DNA from: Isoetes taiwanensis | Lineage: Eukaryota; Streptophyta; Lycopodiopsida; Isoetales; Isoetaceae | NCBI GenBank assembly: GCA_021234155.1 | Contig: JAJEKV010000042.1 | Span: forward strand, 979,864 to 1,043,863 | DNA: 64,000 nucleotides | Direction: 5' to 3' | In this document: positions 22,185 to 34,828 of the stretch, in pieces | Layout: every line of letters starts with the position of its first letter | How positions within the stretch are numbered: the first letter of the stretch is position 1 | Made by a program: the position numbers and the translations under genes | Notes under the pieces: model-generated | The model's database searches: none | Seen by the model: the letters and a program-made list of their open reading frames with translations, nothing else | Told to the model about the DNA's origin: nothing

Positions 22185-23590
22185 AAGCAAAGCTTTTCTG
22201 TCTATTAGCAAGCTCAATCTATCTGCCTCTGATGGACCTGCAGGTATGCCTGCGCTTATACAAAGTTGGAAATAGCAAAGTTGTTTTGGCCTCATTACTT
22301 TGCATGACTACTTATTATTACTTGTATATCTATGATCCTACGGGAAATAAAGAAAGTTGTTTTTAAACTTCGAAGACAGCGTCAAAAAAACTGTCTGATG
22401 ATTCTCTTTTATATTTATTTATTTGCTTCTGGTGCAATCCCCCTGAATTACAGTATATCTGCATTGATTATGTTGACTTTGATGACCGCAATTCCAAAGG
22501 ATGCTCGTCAAGTGGGGACAAGTTGCAACTTGCAAGATATTGGTAATGATTAAAAAAATAAAAGAGTTGCTACCGTCTGCCACGGTGCCGCCCTGTACAT
22601 AAGCTGGTATTCTTCACACCCTTGGGATTTGTATTTTCTTAGCTGCATTACTGTTCAACTGTTGTCTTGTTCTCCAAGTTGGATGAGGAGAAGCTTCTTA
22701 TCCTTAGGAAGCTGAAAATAAAGTTACCCTTAATCTGATGCGCAACAGTGGCTGTTGATATCTGGGTGCAGCCATTTTTTAGTTGACATCCTGATGCTGA
22801 TGTTAAAATATTTTTAGGTCCATGGGAACAGTAGTATACTCGTGGACAATATGTAATAGTATACTCGTGGACAATATGTAATGCTTATTTTATCTATGGT
22901 ATTTGGATCTATGACTTATCAGCTCCCTTCTGTTCTCTTGTATGACATAAATAGACTTCGCATCTTGTATGACATAAATATTTGTTGGAGATTTTGGTGA
23001 CCATCCATGAAGGTGGCCAAATTTTGTCCCCAATCCAAAGATGAAAACTTAGCTCAAACATCATACTGAAATATGGAATATGGCATGAGCTTCATCTTCA
23101 ATGCCACCATGAGGACAACAAGCTTGACGATCTTCAAGTCGTGAAATATGGAATATGGCATGAGCTTCATCTTCAATGCCACCATGAGGACAACAAGCTT
23201 GACGATCTTCAAGTAGTATACTGTTCCATCTGTAAGTTTTCACATGCAAATGATGAGAGCTCATTTGTGTCCGTGCCAAGCGTGCACCATCTATATGGGA
23301 ATTTATGAAGAAGATATGCTAGAGAAGCTCAAGAGGGTAAGCTAGAGAATCAGCATGGTTTTGCTTCCTCAGACATTTTGTAAAATTACTCCGATAGCTT
23401 GCAACATCAGCCTCTTTGCGTCCTCACACATCCTCATATTTTGATGCTTATTACTCTTATATCTCAAGAGGAAGACGTCCACTTTCCAACAACATAATGC
23501 TACAAAGCATGTTCTCTTTTGCACCTAGCACGAGCACCTTTGTTTTTTGCAGACCTTCAAATGGTGTCTCCTCATGGCATCCATACAATA
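22185..23590. other. 3' flank and tandem duplications
   Basis: The 3' flank of ENOD93 copy A keeps inverted homology to 26110-26165 up to about 22.6 kb. Local direct repeats follow: a ~26-bp unit twice at 22832-22882, and a ~75-bp unit twice at about 23066-23213. No gene is supported. Confidence 0.5.
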
Positions 23591-23593
23591 CCA

Positions 23594-24450
23594 CTACGGG
23601 TATGACCAATATAAGTTGAAGAGAAGCTTAATTGAAGGCCATCTTTGAATAGACCAAAAATTGATGATTATAACGTAGAGGGCCTTAGACCTAAGGAATG
23701 AATTGTAAATTTGCACAATGCAACATGATCGAGGGTGTTTGATTTCAACTCCCAAATATTTGTAAGATTCATTTGTTCTTGATTGAAGTATCCAATACCA
23801 TGATATTTGTTTTAGTTTGATTTCAACTCCCAAATATTTATAAGATTCATTTGTTATTGATTGAAGTATCCAATACCATGATATTTGTTTTACTTCGATT
23901 AACGAATAGTCCAAACAAGTCACAAATCTTTTGCAAAATATTGAAATGCCTTTGTAACTACATTTGATGTGAAGATGAAAGTTGTGCAATTGTTTCATAT
24001 AAATATACCACGCAAAAAAGAGTAGCAATGGTTGTGGTAAATTCTAACAAAAGATTTAATTTATGCAGACTCTTGACAAGCTTTTTGCAAGGAATTATAT
24101 CAAAAGCCATTTGGAAGTCTACAAAAAAAATGATATAGTCTTCTCCCATGAGTTTGTGCCTGCTTATTAGAGTAATTAAATGGCTTGTTTTGGAATGGTG
24201 TGGCCGCAATCCATTTAAATGGTGTGGAGATGGGCCGATTTCTTTTTTGGTGCTGCTAGTTTGCCAAATCAACCCAATCTTTAAATTTTGACTCGTCAAT
24301 ACAATTTCCCCATATGAAAGGAAGACAGAAAGGTACATGGGTATTTTGAGAATTGTATCAAGGATAATAAAAATTGTACTAAAAGCATTTTGAGCATGTC
24401 GTTTTATTACCAAGATATATAATTTAAATGATATGGCTCGGCCTTGCCCA
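23594..24450 (-). pseudogene. Degraded LINE reverse transcriptase fragment
   Basis: Minus-strand frames contain IIFFVDFQMAFDIIP (reverse transcriptase box with catalytic D, FxDFxKAFD-like) and further on SYKYLGVEI, the usual YLG box after the YADD motif. Stops and shifts are frequent, and a ~78-bp stretch is tandemly duplicated at about 23740-23895. It lies in the spacer between the two ENOD93 arms, so it is a dead non-LTR retrotransposon fragment. Confidence 0.6.
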
Positions 24451-26100
24451 TTGATCCATGAAATATTCTCACAAAACAAAAGCCAACTCACAGCTCAAAA
24501 GTGAGATGGGGCCAATGGACATTTCCACATCATCCCATAGTTAAACAACCAACTATAAGAGGTCACTACTCAGATGGACCAATTCCCCACATATAAAACA
24601 TTGAGAAAACAAACGAAGAAAGAGGAGGCAAAGGGAATTGGACTCTCTTGTAAGCAAAGTGGTTCCATATTACTTCACCCCAGCGGCTAATTCCAGCACA
24701 GACATGCATATGCAGCAGCAAGTTCTTTTCTCTTTCACTTTTTTCTACATTCAAATGTTCCACCAGTTCCTACAATGTAAGACATCATTATAAATAAGCA
24801 TAAATTTATAGACAAAATCTTTATTGTGGATCCTCAATATGCGGTTGCGTTTATGGGTTCCTGGAGACCTAGGTTCAACCACTCCATAAAACATTGTAGA
24901 TAATGTTGTTGAGGAAGATATGACAAGAGGGACCATGTGGAAGAAATAGGCAATGGAAAAATACTGTTGTGCACCAAATAGTTGCTGAGATAAGCCCATC
25001 CTAGGTATCAAAGAAGCATGCATTAGCTATAAAGCTGTCGAGTGGGGCATTTGTGGATTTGATCAACCCAAAATGTCTTTCTTATGATTCCTGTGTTATC
25101 TATAAGATACACGCCCCAACTAAAGTTGTGGCATGCACATATCTTTTGAAAATTGATAAGAAAATACCATTTATAAAATCGATGGTGAATGTTATGTAGA
25201 AAATTCTGGGTCCATAGGCTAATTGATTTCAGTGGACGATAAAAATCATTCATTCATTCGTTCTTTCTTTTCTAGAGCATCTCTTGAATTGAAACAATTG
25301 CCTAAATATCTGGATAACGATGTCAAAAATCAAGTTCTAAACCCTTTTCAATGTAGTGCCCAACAGAAATAACAAAACAAGGTTTTGCCCCCAATCATCC
25401 TTCTTATTAATTTTCATAGCTTCCTGTTCAAGAGAATAAAATAGAGTTGTGGCATGGTTCGAAAATAGGAGGTTTGTTGGCCCTGAAAAATCTGCCCATC
25501 CTTAAAATTTTCCGATCAGATAAAAAAAACTTCAGGCAATTTTCGGTCATTTTTGCAAAAAAATCCAAAGAAATCAGGAAAATAGGCTTCAAAAATTCTG
25601 GAAATCCGGTAATATAGAAAATATCAAATGTGGGCCGCATTTTTCCCACTTCGGGTGGGCCACTAAATTCGAGCCGGGAACCCTGGATAAAAGCAAAAGC
25701 ATACGTTATCACAACTCACAAAAGAATCATATCATATTATCATCCATCGGATTGATTTCTTGGGAGCATTCTTGATGAGACTCTTTTATTACTCGGGAAC
25801 AATTTGAAGGGATGATCCCGACAAAGCGTGGAAACTTTGGTTTTATCGACAAGATTGCAATGGACTGGGCGACTGGCATTGGGTCAATTAATCCGGCAGG
25901 ATCAATTGCATAAAAAGTTTCTGGGAAATGAGAATGTCACACATTTTTCCAGAACTAATGTTTCGGTTTTATCAACCATCACTGACACACCACCATCTGG
26001 GATCCAACATTCACCGCAACCTTCTACTCAGCCCACTTGCAGCAGATATTATATTGTAACTGCAGATATTGTAGAATCAGATAAGTATTTAGACTAGTCC
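24451..26100. other. Non-coding stretch
   Basis: I see no gene, splice-supported exon or RNA gene. The ORFs here are short, and none shows a family motif. Confidence 0.4.
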
Positions 26101-26435
26101 AGGGGCAGTGGCATGGCAGTTTTTTTATTTTTAATCATTAACAATATCTTGCAAGTTGCCCGCACTCATTAATGAATCGAGACTTCTGCTACATATCTCA
26201 GTCAGATTGCATCAGAAGGAAATAAGTAAATAAATGAAACACCATTCACATGATAAAAACAACTTTGCTTATCTCACATAGATAGGTTATAGATACAGAG
26301 GAGAAAACTAAACAAGTGGGCGAGGCAAACTATTGTCACCAGAACAGTTGCCCTTTCCCAACTTTATGTATATATTATATGCAGGCAGCCCAGGAGCTCC
26401 ATAGTAAAAACTTTAGCTTTCACTTGTGGGACGGA

Positions 26436-27219
26436 TTAAGCCTCTTGTTGAGCTCTTATAGCATTATATGAGCCTGATCTCGCACGTTCCATAATAGTAT
26501 GGTCACTCACTATATAGTATGCTGCCATGCTAGCTGCAGCATAACCAAAAAAAAAAAACAAGTTAAAAGCTAATTTTTGACACAAAATAACAATGTGTCC
26601 TTGTGAGATGAGTTTACCAGAACAAATAATGAGAGCTTGTGCTGTATAATTAACATTACGCTTAACCCATGCAATCTTCTGTCCAGCAAGCAACTGCCCA
26701 CACAACAAGATAGAATTGTCAACAAGAATCTCTTGAGCTAATGAGTGCACATTATTTGTAAAATATCAACTACTAACACATACCACTGGAAGAGCAGTTG
26801 CAACCCCTGCTACTGCTGCAGATCTGAGTCCTGCGATCAATCCCTCTGCATAAAAACAATGATCTTAGCACAAATGCATAAAAACAAGAACCCTCTGCAT
26901 AAAAACAAGAACCAAGAGACAGAAAACAAAGCACAGAGATCAAAGTGATGAAGATGATGAGTATAAAGAGAGAATGGCTAATATGTTAAAGCAAAAAAAT
27001 GAAATGCAGAGTGATCTTTGGGATGATGAGCATGAAGAGAGAATGGCTAATATTTCAAAGCAGCAAAACAAAATGCAGAGTGATCTTTATTTGTGTGTGC
27101 CAACCTTGAGCAGAGTCTCGAGCACGTTGGAGTCTGTCATCATCTTGCTTGCTAAGCTCCAGAGGCGAAGGCACCAGAAAGGAGAGGGGCTTCTCAGCAT
27201 TTTGTTTCCATATACCCAT
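26436..27219 (-). CDS. ENOD93: Early nodulin 93-like protein, copy B
   Basis: Four minus-strand exons: 27105-27219, 26784-26845, 26618-26693 and 26436-26533. The first three have exactly the lengths of copy A, and the last ends at the normal stop after RAQQEA. The product is 116 residues, begins MGIWKQNAEKPLS, and has EGLIAGLRSAAVAG, LLAGQKIAWVKRNVNYTAQA and SMAAYYIVSDHTIMERARSG. Family and role are as for copy A: a small membrane protein with two hydrophobic segments, probably mitochondrial. It is oriented towards copy A (convergent), with about 4.25 kb between the stop codons. Substitutions between the copies are mostly conservative, which suggests selection on both. It looks intact. Confidence 0.85.
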
Positions 27220-27265
27220 TTTGGTGAGAGAAAAAAGAAGGCGTAAGTTGTGTGGTATGGCGATG

Positions 27266-27340
27266 GGTTATAAAGGAAGAAAACAAAGGACACGTGGCGG
27301 TTACATGGACCCGGGGCCGCCGGCGGCTGCCGCCGGCAGG
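27266..27340 (-). promoter_or_regulatory. Promoter of ENOD93 copy B
   Basis: On the minus strand a TATA-like CTTTATAACC (27266-27275) lies about 50 bp before the ATG, and the GC-rich block at 27316-27340 mirrors the one of copy A (GGCGGCAGCCGCCGGCGGC). Sequence between the two parts has diverged more than the block itself. Confidence 0.5.
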
Positions 27341-29353
27341 TTGATATCCGACTCCGTCCTTTGGAATTTTGGATCGGAGACCGTGTTAATTTTGTTTGTT
27401 AAACTAAACCAATGCTTTAATCTTTTGCTTTGTTACATCAGACACCCATTACAAAAATTTAAAACTTCAATTCCATTGAATATTGACGACAAAATATGCA
27501 ATATACGCCCAGCCTTATACGCATCATATCCATGCTTTATAATGCTTCTTCATGCACGCGCCCATGTTGGCGACGTAGAAATTCTTGGTCATAGCAACAA
27601 ATCTTGTATTGCCCTAAACCTAGTGGGGAGATCTTGCAAGATTCTGCACAAATGAGAACATATGGAAAAGAATACTAAAACCGATTGTCAAGGACATCAA
27701 ATGTCAAGAACGACCTTTGCTTCTTCAGCTTCATGTCGATTTAGATGGTGATGGATCAGCTGGACGTAGTGCAATAGAAGAAGGTGAAGCCGAAAACAGA
27801 GGAAGAGAGAAAATTGCAGCGAAAATAAACAGAACCCTAGAAAAAACAAAATCCTAGAGGTGAAAGATCCCGGCCTTTAAATTAGGATCGGAAGATCTGA
27901 GCCGTCCAAATTAGGGCATGGTCCATTACAGACTTGCACTAAACATTTTATATAAAATTATGTATGTGTTTTTTGGTGACGTGGCAAGAGAAGGTGACGT
28001 GTATGAGGGAATTAATTCCACATCAGATTGAGATGGAGGGCCAGGATTTATTTAGGTAAAGTAGGGGTTGGGCCATTCCGGCAAGGTGTGGAGCTCCGCT
28101 TTGAGTCCTGACTGCTGGTTGTGCATGTACATCGGCGTTTTGGCGTCGGTATGTCTGTTCTTTCAGCACCCGAATTCTTGCAGCTTCTCGCTAAACAGGG
28201 CTATGCAATTCGCTGGAGCCTTAGGTGCAAAATAAAACCCAGAAGTTCTGTATTGGCTAAGCATAGCTTTCTTATTTGTCTGAATTCATCCAACAGCAGA
28301 AAAACGCAGAGTTCTATTTGTTCTCTTTCGCAGAGTTGCATTTAACTTTTCTCCATAAACTTGCGCATAAGAACATCGGTGGAAAGCAACTGCTTGCAAA
28401 ACCGGTCAAAAATCTTGCTATTGAGCAATCGAATTAGAAAAGTATTGATTCTGAACAATTTAGATTTGGGAAATCTTGGCCTGGAATTCACAGATAATTG
28501 TCTCCGAAATCAAGGTCGTCATGATGGGGTAAGGATTTTGCAGCCTTAGATTTGCATCTGGAGCACGAGACTGTGCTATGGTAACGTTATAAGATTAAAT
28601 CAAGCGGATGAAGATCTTAAAGCTGCCAGAGCTTCCCCTGCCATAATACTGGGCCGCATTTCTCAGACGCTCGATCCTAGTTTGGGGCTTGCTTTAATCG
28701 GATTGTTAGTTTTGCCTTCAAAGATATATATTCTGGGCCAGAAATCATTCTAATTAAGCCATCTCTTAGAAGTTTAGTTGTTTCAAGGAACTTCCCCGTT
28801 TTAGCAATTCATCAAAGCCCCTGGCAATTCATTCGAGATAGCACTGTAGATATGTCAGTGGAACTAAATTTGTATTTATTGAAGAGGAAGTCAATGCCGA
28901 AAATGATTTATGACAGATACACAAAGTTAGAGAATTTGTACTCAATTTAAGAAGTGGAATCTGTCTGAGGTCTCAGTCACGAATTAAGGATATGGAGCCA
29001 CTGTGATATGATCGCTAAGGCCAAAACAGAGGAAGAAGAGAAAAAAAAGGGAGAAAGAAGCCCGCAGCAGAAGGCAGGGCATGGCCGGTGGCATTTCTCG
29101 ATTCTCTGCTGAAGCTTTCAAATCGAAGAACAAAGCTTAGCTTCCTTGGACACGAACGAATTTAACACTTCTTGGACAAGCTTCAGCTCAATTCCTTATT
29201 TTGTACAATGCCTGGCAACAAACACTACCGATGTGGCCGACAGATTCCAAATCAGAAGCGATCGTAATGTGCGCAGCAGATTTCAATTTCATTTTCATGC
29301 CGATTAATACATGCAAAGACACCGACTTTCAAGCAAATAGTTTTGGTTTCCTC
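27341..29353. other. Intergenic stretch
   Basis: No gene is supported. ORFs at 28121-28345 and 28361-28549 are short and have no recognisable domain. The right part resembles untranslated or decayed genic sequence but gives no usable match. Confidence 0.35.
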
Positions 29354-29367
29354 TTCTATGCATGTAT

Positions 29368-29370
<3 letters not shown>
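29354..29370. repeat. LINE target-site duplication, left copy
   Basis: TTCTATGCATGTATTCT here is identical to 33973-33989. It lies directly outside the poly(T) that marks the 3' end of the minus-strand LINE. Confidence 0.9.
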
Positions 29371-29398
<28 letters not shown>

Positions 29399-30609
29399 GA
29401 AGGACGTCAAGCTTTATTCACCAACTAGAAACCAGAGCAACATAAATGCAAAAGGCAGGATTATAACCCGATTGGACAAACCGATCCAACCGAAAGCACA
29501 ACCACCGCCTATGCAAAAGAATGAATCAAGGTAAGTATGCCGGATCGGTACTTTCTTCTCTTGATCAAGAGAAGAACAATTGTAAGCCATAACAATTTTA
29601 TCTTGCATAGCCCAATGAAGAACAACCTCATCTGATATCTATGCCCTTAAAGATAAACAACCTCCTTCTCTTCGGATTGACCATAAAAGCCGACCACATG
29701 CGAGATGAAAAGCTTCGTTCCGTTGTTTGGGCCAAGCATCGGGATAAATAGCAAGCAAAATTTCTTTGGCTAGATCGAGACGATGCCAAAAAGGGTCAAC
29801 AACCAAGACCATGCCCCAAGAAGCCTCTCACACAAGAAAAACAATGCTCAATACTCTCAACCCTTTCTTTGGCATAAAGGGCGAGCTCTCACGAAATCCG
29901 ATTATCCATTTTATGGACTAACCGTTGACTCGAGGCATCTATGGATCACTTGCCACCACAAAACTACTACTTTGGGGTGAAGCGACTTATCCCATACCCA
30001 TATCCAAACACTCTTCCATTGTGGTGAGGGACACGAAGATGCCATCTATTAGATGGAGGCGAGGATTTCAGAATGCACAAGCAATTTATACCACGAAGAC
30101 ACAAACCGCCTCGGGCCGGATATCCCGATGGCAACCCCATATGACTACCTCAATCTGTGGACCCGGAATCCTGTGGCAACAATGCAAACAATATGATTCA
30201 GTTACTCGTCCCATCGTACAACAAGAACTTTGTTCTAAATGCTTCCCATGACATGAGATGATCGGACTCATACCAAGCTGCAATAGTATTGATACCACCG
30301 CTACCCATCGTCGTTGTGTCTTTGGATGAACAACCACACTTAGAGGCACATTCTCCGGAGTGTCCCGCAAAGGAATCCACCAAAGATGGAGTGGACAATC
30401 GAAGACATGCCTCGGGATTAATATGGAAAAGAGACCGACAGTTGTCCCAAGCCGCCAAGCAACCCCTTTAGAAAGGGAGAAGCATTAGGATACGGATGCA
30501 TATGATAAAGCAAAGCCCAAGGAAGGAGGGGCTTAATGGAGGCCTTATGAAATGGGAGACAATCTTTGAATCGATTGCACCAACAACCTCAAAGGCCGGA
30601 GAATCATCC

Positions 30610-32190
30610 TTACCAATGAAAATCCTCCAAACGAACTTTGATATCATCACCTTGCTTTGGAGGTGAAAATCCAACATACCAAGCCCCCACCGGTGCCTTA
30701 GGTCTAATGCATTTCGCCCAAGCTACCTTGACCATCGCTCCTAACTCATTTCCACCCCAAATAAAATTTCGGACGATACGCACAATCTCCTCCATCTTAC
30801 ATCATGGAGCTAGTAAAGCGACGCCATGTAGACATGAGTATTACTAAGAACACATTTAGCCACGGTGATTCTAGGGCATGGACGGTTTAGTCAGATTCCA
30901 CCAAAACAAGTGCTTACAAGAACCCACTAATGATTTCATCCCAAGCATCCAAGCGAGACATGAATTCCAACCGGGATACCAAGCAACTTTGTGGTATTGC
31001 CATGCGTAAGAATCTTCCAAGGATAGTCCAAAATACTGAGGAGGGATGGGACCGTCCAACGCCCACAAAGCTGTACACTTTTGCCACCCTACAAGAACTC
31101 TCGATGCTAAGGAGAATGTGTCTAATAATAGCTTAGCATTACGAAGATTCTCGGCCTCGGCAATTAGGAACAAAAAGTGTCATCGGCATATTGGTTACAT
31201 ACCTCTTGAGAACCATCGTCCATTGGGAGGCCTTGAATAACGCCATCTTGGGTAGCCACGGAGAAGAGCTGGGACAAGACTTACGCCACAATTGTGAAAA
31301 GCAAGGGTGCTAAGGGACAACCCTCGTCAATTCCTCTACCCACTACAAAAAATATCCGATGGCTCGCATCGAAAAGGACAAGAGATCGGCTGATGTATGG
31401 AGCTTCATGACATTCCTTGTGAATGACTCCCCAAACCCAAGTGCAAGAAGACACTTCTCCAAGAAGCCCCAATCAACACTATCGTAGGCTTTAGCAAAAT
31501 CAAGCTTAAGATACACCGCTCTATGACCCATGAACGGGCCCAATATATTCCTTCATATCAAAGCAGCCCACGTTATTGAGAATACAACGACGAGGAAGAA
31601 AGCCGGATTGTGTTGACGAGATAGCGTCGACCAAGATGTCTCGGACTCTTTTTCGCCAATGTCTTAGCAAAGATCTTGTACCTGAGAGGAAAGCAATGTA
31701 ATAGGTCGCCCGGTCGAGAGAAATAGTCTTGGGTTCCTTGTTCTTTGGAATGAGAGAGATACAACTGTATTCAAAATCTTATCAAGGCTCCTAAATCTAC
31801 GAAACTCACAAAAGGCATCATATATGTCATCCTCCAACCCGGTCCCAAAGACTTCGAAAGAATTCAATAGGAAAGCCATCAAGACCGGGCATTTATCCCT
31901 TTTCAAGAGAGCCCAGGCTGCTTTTAAGTCCTCCTTCACAATATTAGACTCAAGAAGCAACCCTCGCTCTTGAGAAACAATGCAACGACGACCTTAGTCA
32001 ACTGACCAATTGCATGTCCTTACGAAAGGGCAATGGGTGTCGTGCAAAGAATGAAGAAAAGTGATGATGAAGATCTTGCTTAAGATTCACCGGATCGGAG
32101 ATAAGAGCACCATCCGGCAGCACCAAAGAATGTATAGAAGTGGCGAAGTTTCCTTCTTCTTGCAGCCGCAAAAAGAACGGGTACATCTAT
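30610..32190 (-). pseudogene. LINE reverse transcriptase domain
   Basis: Frames carry, in order, a region typical of the part between endonuclease and RT (31998-32186), SLSFQRTRNPRLF with GRPITLLSS (31664-31960; the KK..P..YRPISL equivalent), KLDFAKAYDSVDW, GIDEGCPLAPLLF and FIWGGNELGAMVKVAW. The order is right for a plant LINE, but each box is in a different frame, so the element is dead. Confidence 0.75.
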
Positions 32191-33011
32191 CACCGCCCTT
32201 GAACCATCGCAACCCTCGCCTTCACTTTGGCTTCAAGAACTTTTACGGTTTCTATAGCCTTGATCCGAGATAATAACTCCTTTTCTCGACTCCATTAGTA
32301 TGGCCACGAGCGCTGAGTACTTCTAATTCTGGTACAATGCGGTCAATAGCCCTCTAGCTTCAGTGACTCGACTCTCCCATATTCTTTTGCAAATGACTTC
32401 ACTGCAGACAACGCCGCAACAACCCCGCACATGCCCCCACGAGGTGAGAAGGCCCGAGACCAAGCCCGACTACTGACCAACTTTGAACTCATCATCCTCC
32501 GTGTACTTGCAATTAAGCTTTTAAAGTAGGTCCCGGTAGGTCGATGACAATTAGCCACATCATTAGTTAGAAGTTGTGGATTATGATCGCATTACGAGCT
32601 ATCCGTAAGATTTGAGCTTGATTTAAAATCCGCTTAGCCGAAAGCAAACTGCACAAGTATTAAAGTATCCTCTATCATGCCTTGCATAAGCTCGCCGCTC
32701 TGTCCAACCATTACACCACGTAAAGGACTGATCACCATCAATCTCCATGTTTCGACCATCATGTAAAAGGCGTGAGCCATTGCTCTCGCTTCGAATCCTT
32801 GCACCACTTTGAGCCGCGACCACTTCTATCTCTTTCCAACTCGACCATATTGAAGTCGCCAACGAGCAACCATGCAACATTTTGTCCAAGCGGGAGAACT
32901 TTACTCCTCGAGTTGCCCACAAAGCACCACACCGACGAGGTCTATTATGAGCATACACATTTATCAAACCCCATTCTTGGCCCTTATCTTTCCATTTGAT
33001 TATTATCCACC

Positions 33012-33278
33012 TTAGAACCTATCTGTTTGAGTAAAAGTGACATCCACAGATGACTTCCATGCAGTAAGCACACCAGCCTTAGATGCATCAGCAGCAGACA
33101 CCAAGACATTATAGTCCCGTCCAAATACATTAGCTACTTTATGTACATCACCGCGGCGGCATTTATGCTCTTGGAGGCAACAAAAGGTCGTAGAAAACTT
33201 AGACAGGTAAAGAGACAACCTGCTTCTTTTACTTGGGGAAGAAGCCACTCCCCTCACATTCCAAGACAACAGGTTCAT
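33012..33278 (-). pseudogene. LINE endonuclease domain (start)
   Basis: It begins with MNLLSWNVRG, the AP-endonuclease start with its metal-binding Asn, followed by TFCCLQEHKC with the conserved Glu. The domain continues in other frames down to about 32620 (FTWCNGW, CSLATSIW). Frame breaks inactivate it. Confidence 0.8.
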
Positions 33279-33279
33279 G

Positions 33280-33972
33280 TGGCCAAAATATTATGCTCCA
33301 CCTCCATACCAATAGAGCCAGCCTCAACCATGTCCATCTCGCATGGTTCTGAAGGGAGGTCAGCCCACCTCGTCCTGGAAATTGGCAAGGGGGAGCCTCC
33401 TCTCTGTTCCACCCTTCCATTGTTTTGTTCAAGACTTGGTGGGAGAGCCTCCTCCTCTGCTCTACCCCCCATTATTTTGTTGGGTGGCGGCAGGGAGAGC
33501 CTCCTCTCGCTCCACCCTTCCATGCAAATTATCAGAATCGCTCATGACAAGTGACACATGTTGACTAGCCTTATTGCGTGCAGCTCTTTTCCAATTAACA
33601 TTTGTCCATCCCTCTTGGGCATTTTCATGATGTTCTTGAACACTTTCATGCCGCTCTTGCAATTCCCCGGATCTTCGGAACTTAGCCCTAGCATCCTCTT
33701 CAAAAGCGGGAGTATGCACAATCTTCTGTGGGATAGTGGTTTTAGCAGCAGATGGAGTAGCAACAACAGAGGTCGCAGTAGCATTGGCAGAAGGGACAAC
33801 AGAGGGTAATGGAGACACAACAGAGGTAGGAGGCACAGAGGAAGAAGGGACCATTGCAGGGCGATCTCTTTTAGCACGAAAATTTGCAAATAAAGCAAGT
33901 TGAGGAAATAAATCAGCAAGCTGAGGGCCATTGAGCAACTGCAAAGCATACTTCAGAAAGATAGGGCCACTT
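33280..33972 (-). pseudogene. LINE ORF1 remnant
   Basis: The open frame 33462-33944 is rich in Ser, Pro, Val and Ala and then charged, as in the linker part of plant LINE ORF1 proteins. The upstream zinc-knuckle or RRM portion is missing because the insertion is 5'-truncated. Near 33270-33500 a short GGGAGAGCCTCCTC-containing unit is repeated three times. Confidence 0.45.
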
Positions 33973-33989
33973 TTCTATGCATGTATTCT
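33973..33989. repeat. LINE target-site duplication, right copy
   Basis: Identical to 29354-29370 over 17 bp. It marks the 5' end of the inserted LINE. Confidence 0.9.
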
Positions 33990-34813
33990 CTACAGTGTTG
34001 CTAAAAGCCAATTTAATGAAGTCCTCAGATGATTAATAGCAAGACGTCATTTCTTGAATTCACATAGTTCGAGCAAATCCGAACCAATCTTGCAAGACGT
34101 TAATATCACTGTAACCAAAAGATAAAACCTTGCAGACTTAATCTGCAACAAATATGACAATAAGATGAAACTTCCTTTAAGATTCTGGCAAGAGCATTGG
34201 GAGATCTGAAATCGATGCCATAGATATGTTGATAATAGGAATGCTTGGCAGTGCACTGGATATTCTGATTATGTTTTAAAAGAGTAGTAGTTGTTAAGTC
34301 GAATAAAATTGTTAGTTAAGGCAAGAGCATTAGAATACATCATATTTGTAAAAACTATTCCAAGATTTCACGCAAATGTTAGAAATTCCTTCTGACTAAG
34401 GAAGGACTACTGAGCTAAAACACATTAGAGTTTTTTTGAGATGTAGACTCATCCCCGTAAGAGAATTATAGATATTTAAGTAATTATAAATTTTATATTA
34501 TAATGTAGTGCAACCACCCCTCAACAACCTCTCTCACCAACGTTCCTAAGTTTATGGTCCCCTATTTTACCTCAACCACCTACCTTTTTTTAAATGAAAA
34601 TTCAAAATCGAAATTGTACCTCTTTTTTTTTAACGTGGCTCCATTGATTTAGGAAAACCGGTGGCTCCATTGATTTAGGAAAACCGATTTCACAACGGGG
34701 CTTCCCAACTAAAATTATGCCACTCCAACGGCCTGTCTTCCGACCAAGCCCAGGATGGAAGACCACGTCATCAATCCGCTTTCAATTTTTCAAAACCGAA
34801 GCTTACATAGAAA
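33990..34813. other. Non-coding stretch with short direct repeat
   Basis: AT-rich and without a gene. GTGGCTCCATTGATTTAGGA is repeated in tandem at about 34635-34687 (period about 29 bp), shortly upstream of the transposase-like gene. It could be part of an element end. Confidence 0.4.
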
Positions 34814-34828
34814 GTGATACTTCGCGCC

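Larger units (their letters stand above)
29371..33972 (-). mobile_element. LINE (non-LTR retrotransposon), 5'-truncated
   Basis: Minus-strand element of 4.6 kb. The poly(A) tail appears as about 28 T at 29371-29398, and identical 17-bp target duplications flank both ends. In coding order there is a C-terminal remnant of ORF1 (33280-33960), an endonuclease beginning MNLLSWNVRGVASS with CLQEHK (33012-33278, continuing to about 32620), and a reverse transcriptase with KLDFAKAYDSVDWGFLEKCL and GCPLAPLLFTI (31281-31543) and a late FIWGG box (30610-30795). The catalytic tyrosine/aspartate box itself is not clear. Many stops and shifts make it inactive. Loss of the ORF1 start indicates ordinary 5' truncation. 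The layout fits the plant L1 clade. Confidence 0.85.

Noticed and set aside
29343-29428. ORF running through poly-T (poly-Phe)
   Set aside because: It is the reverse complement of the LINE poly(A) tail.
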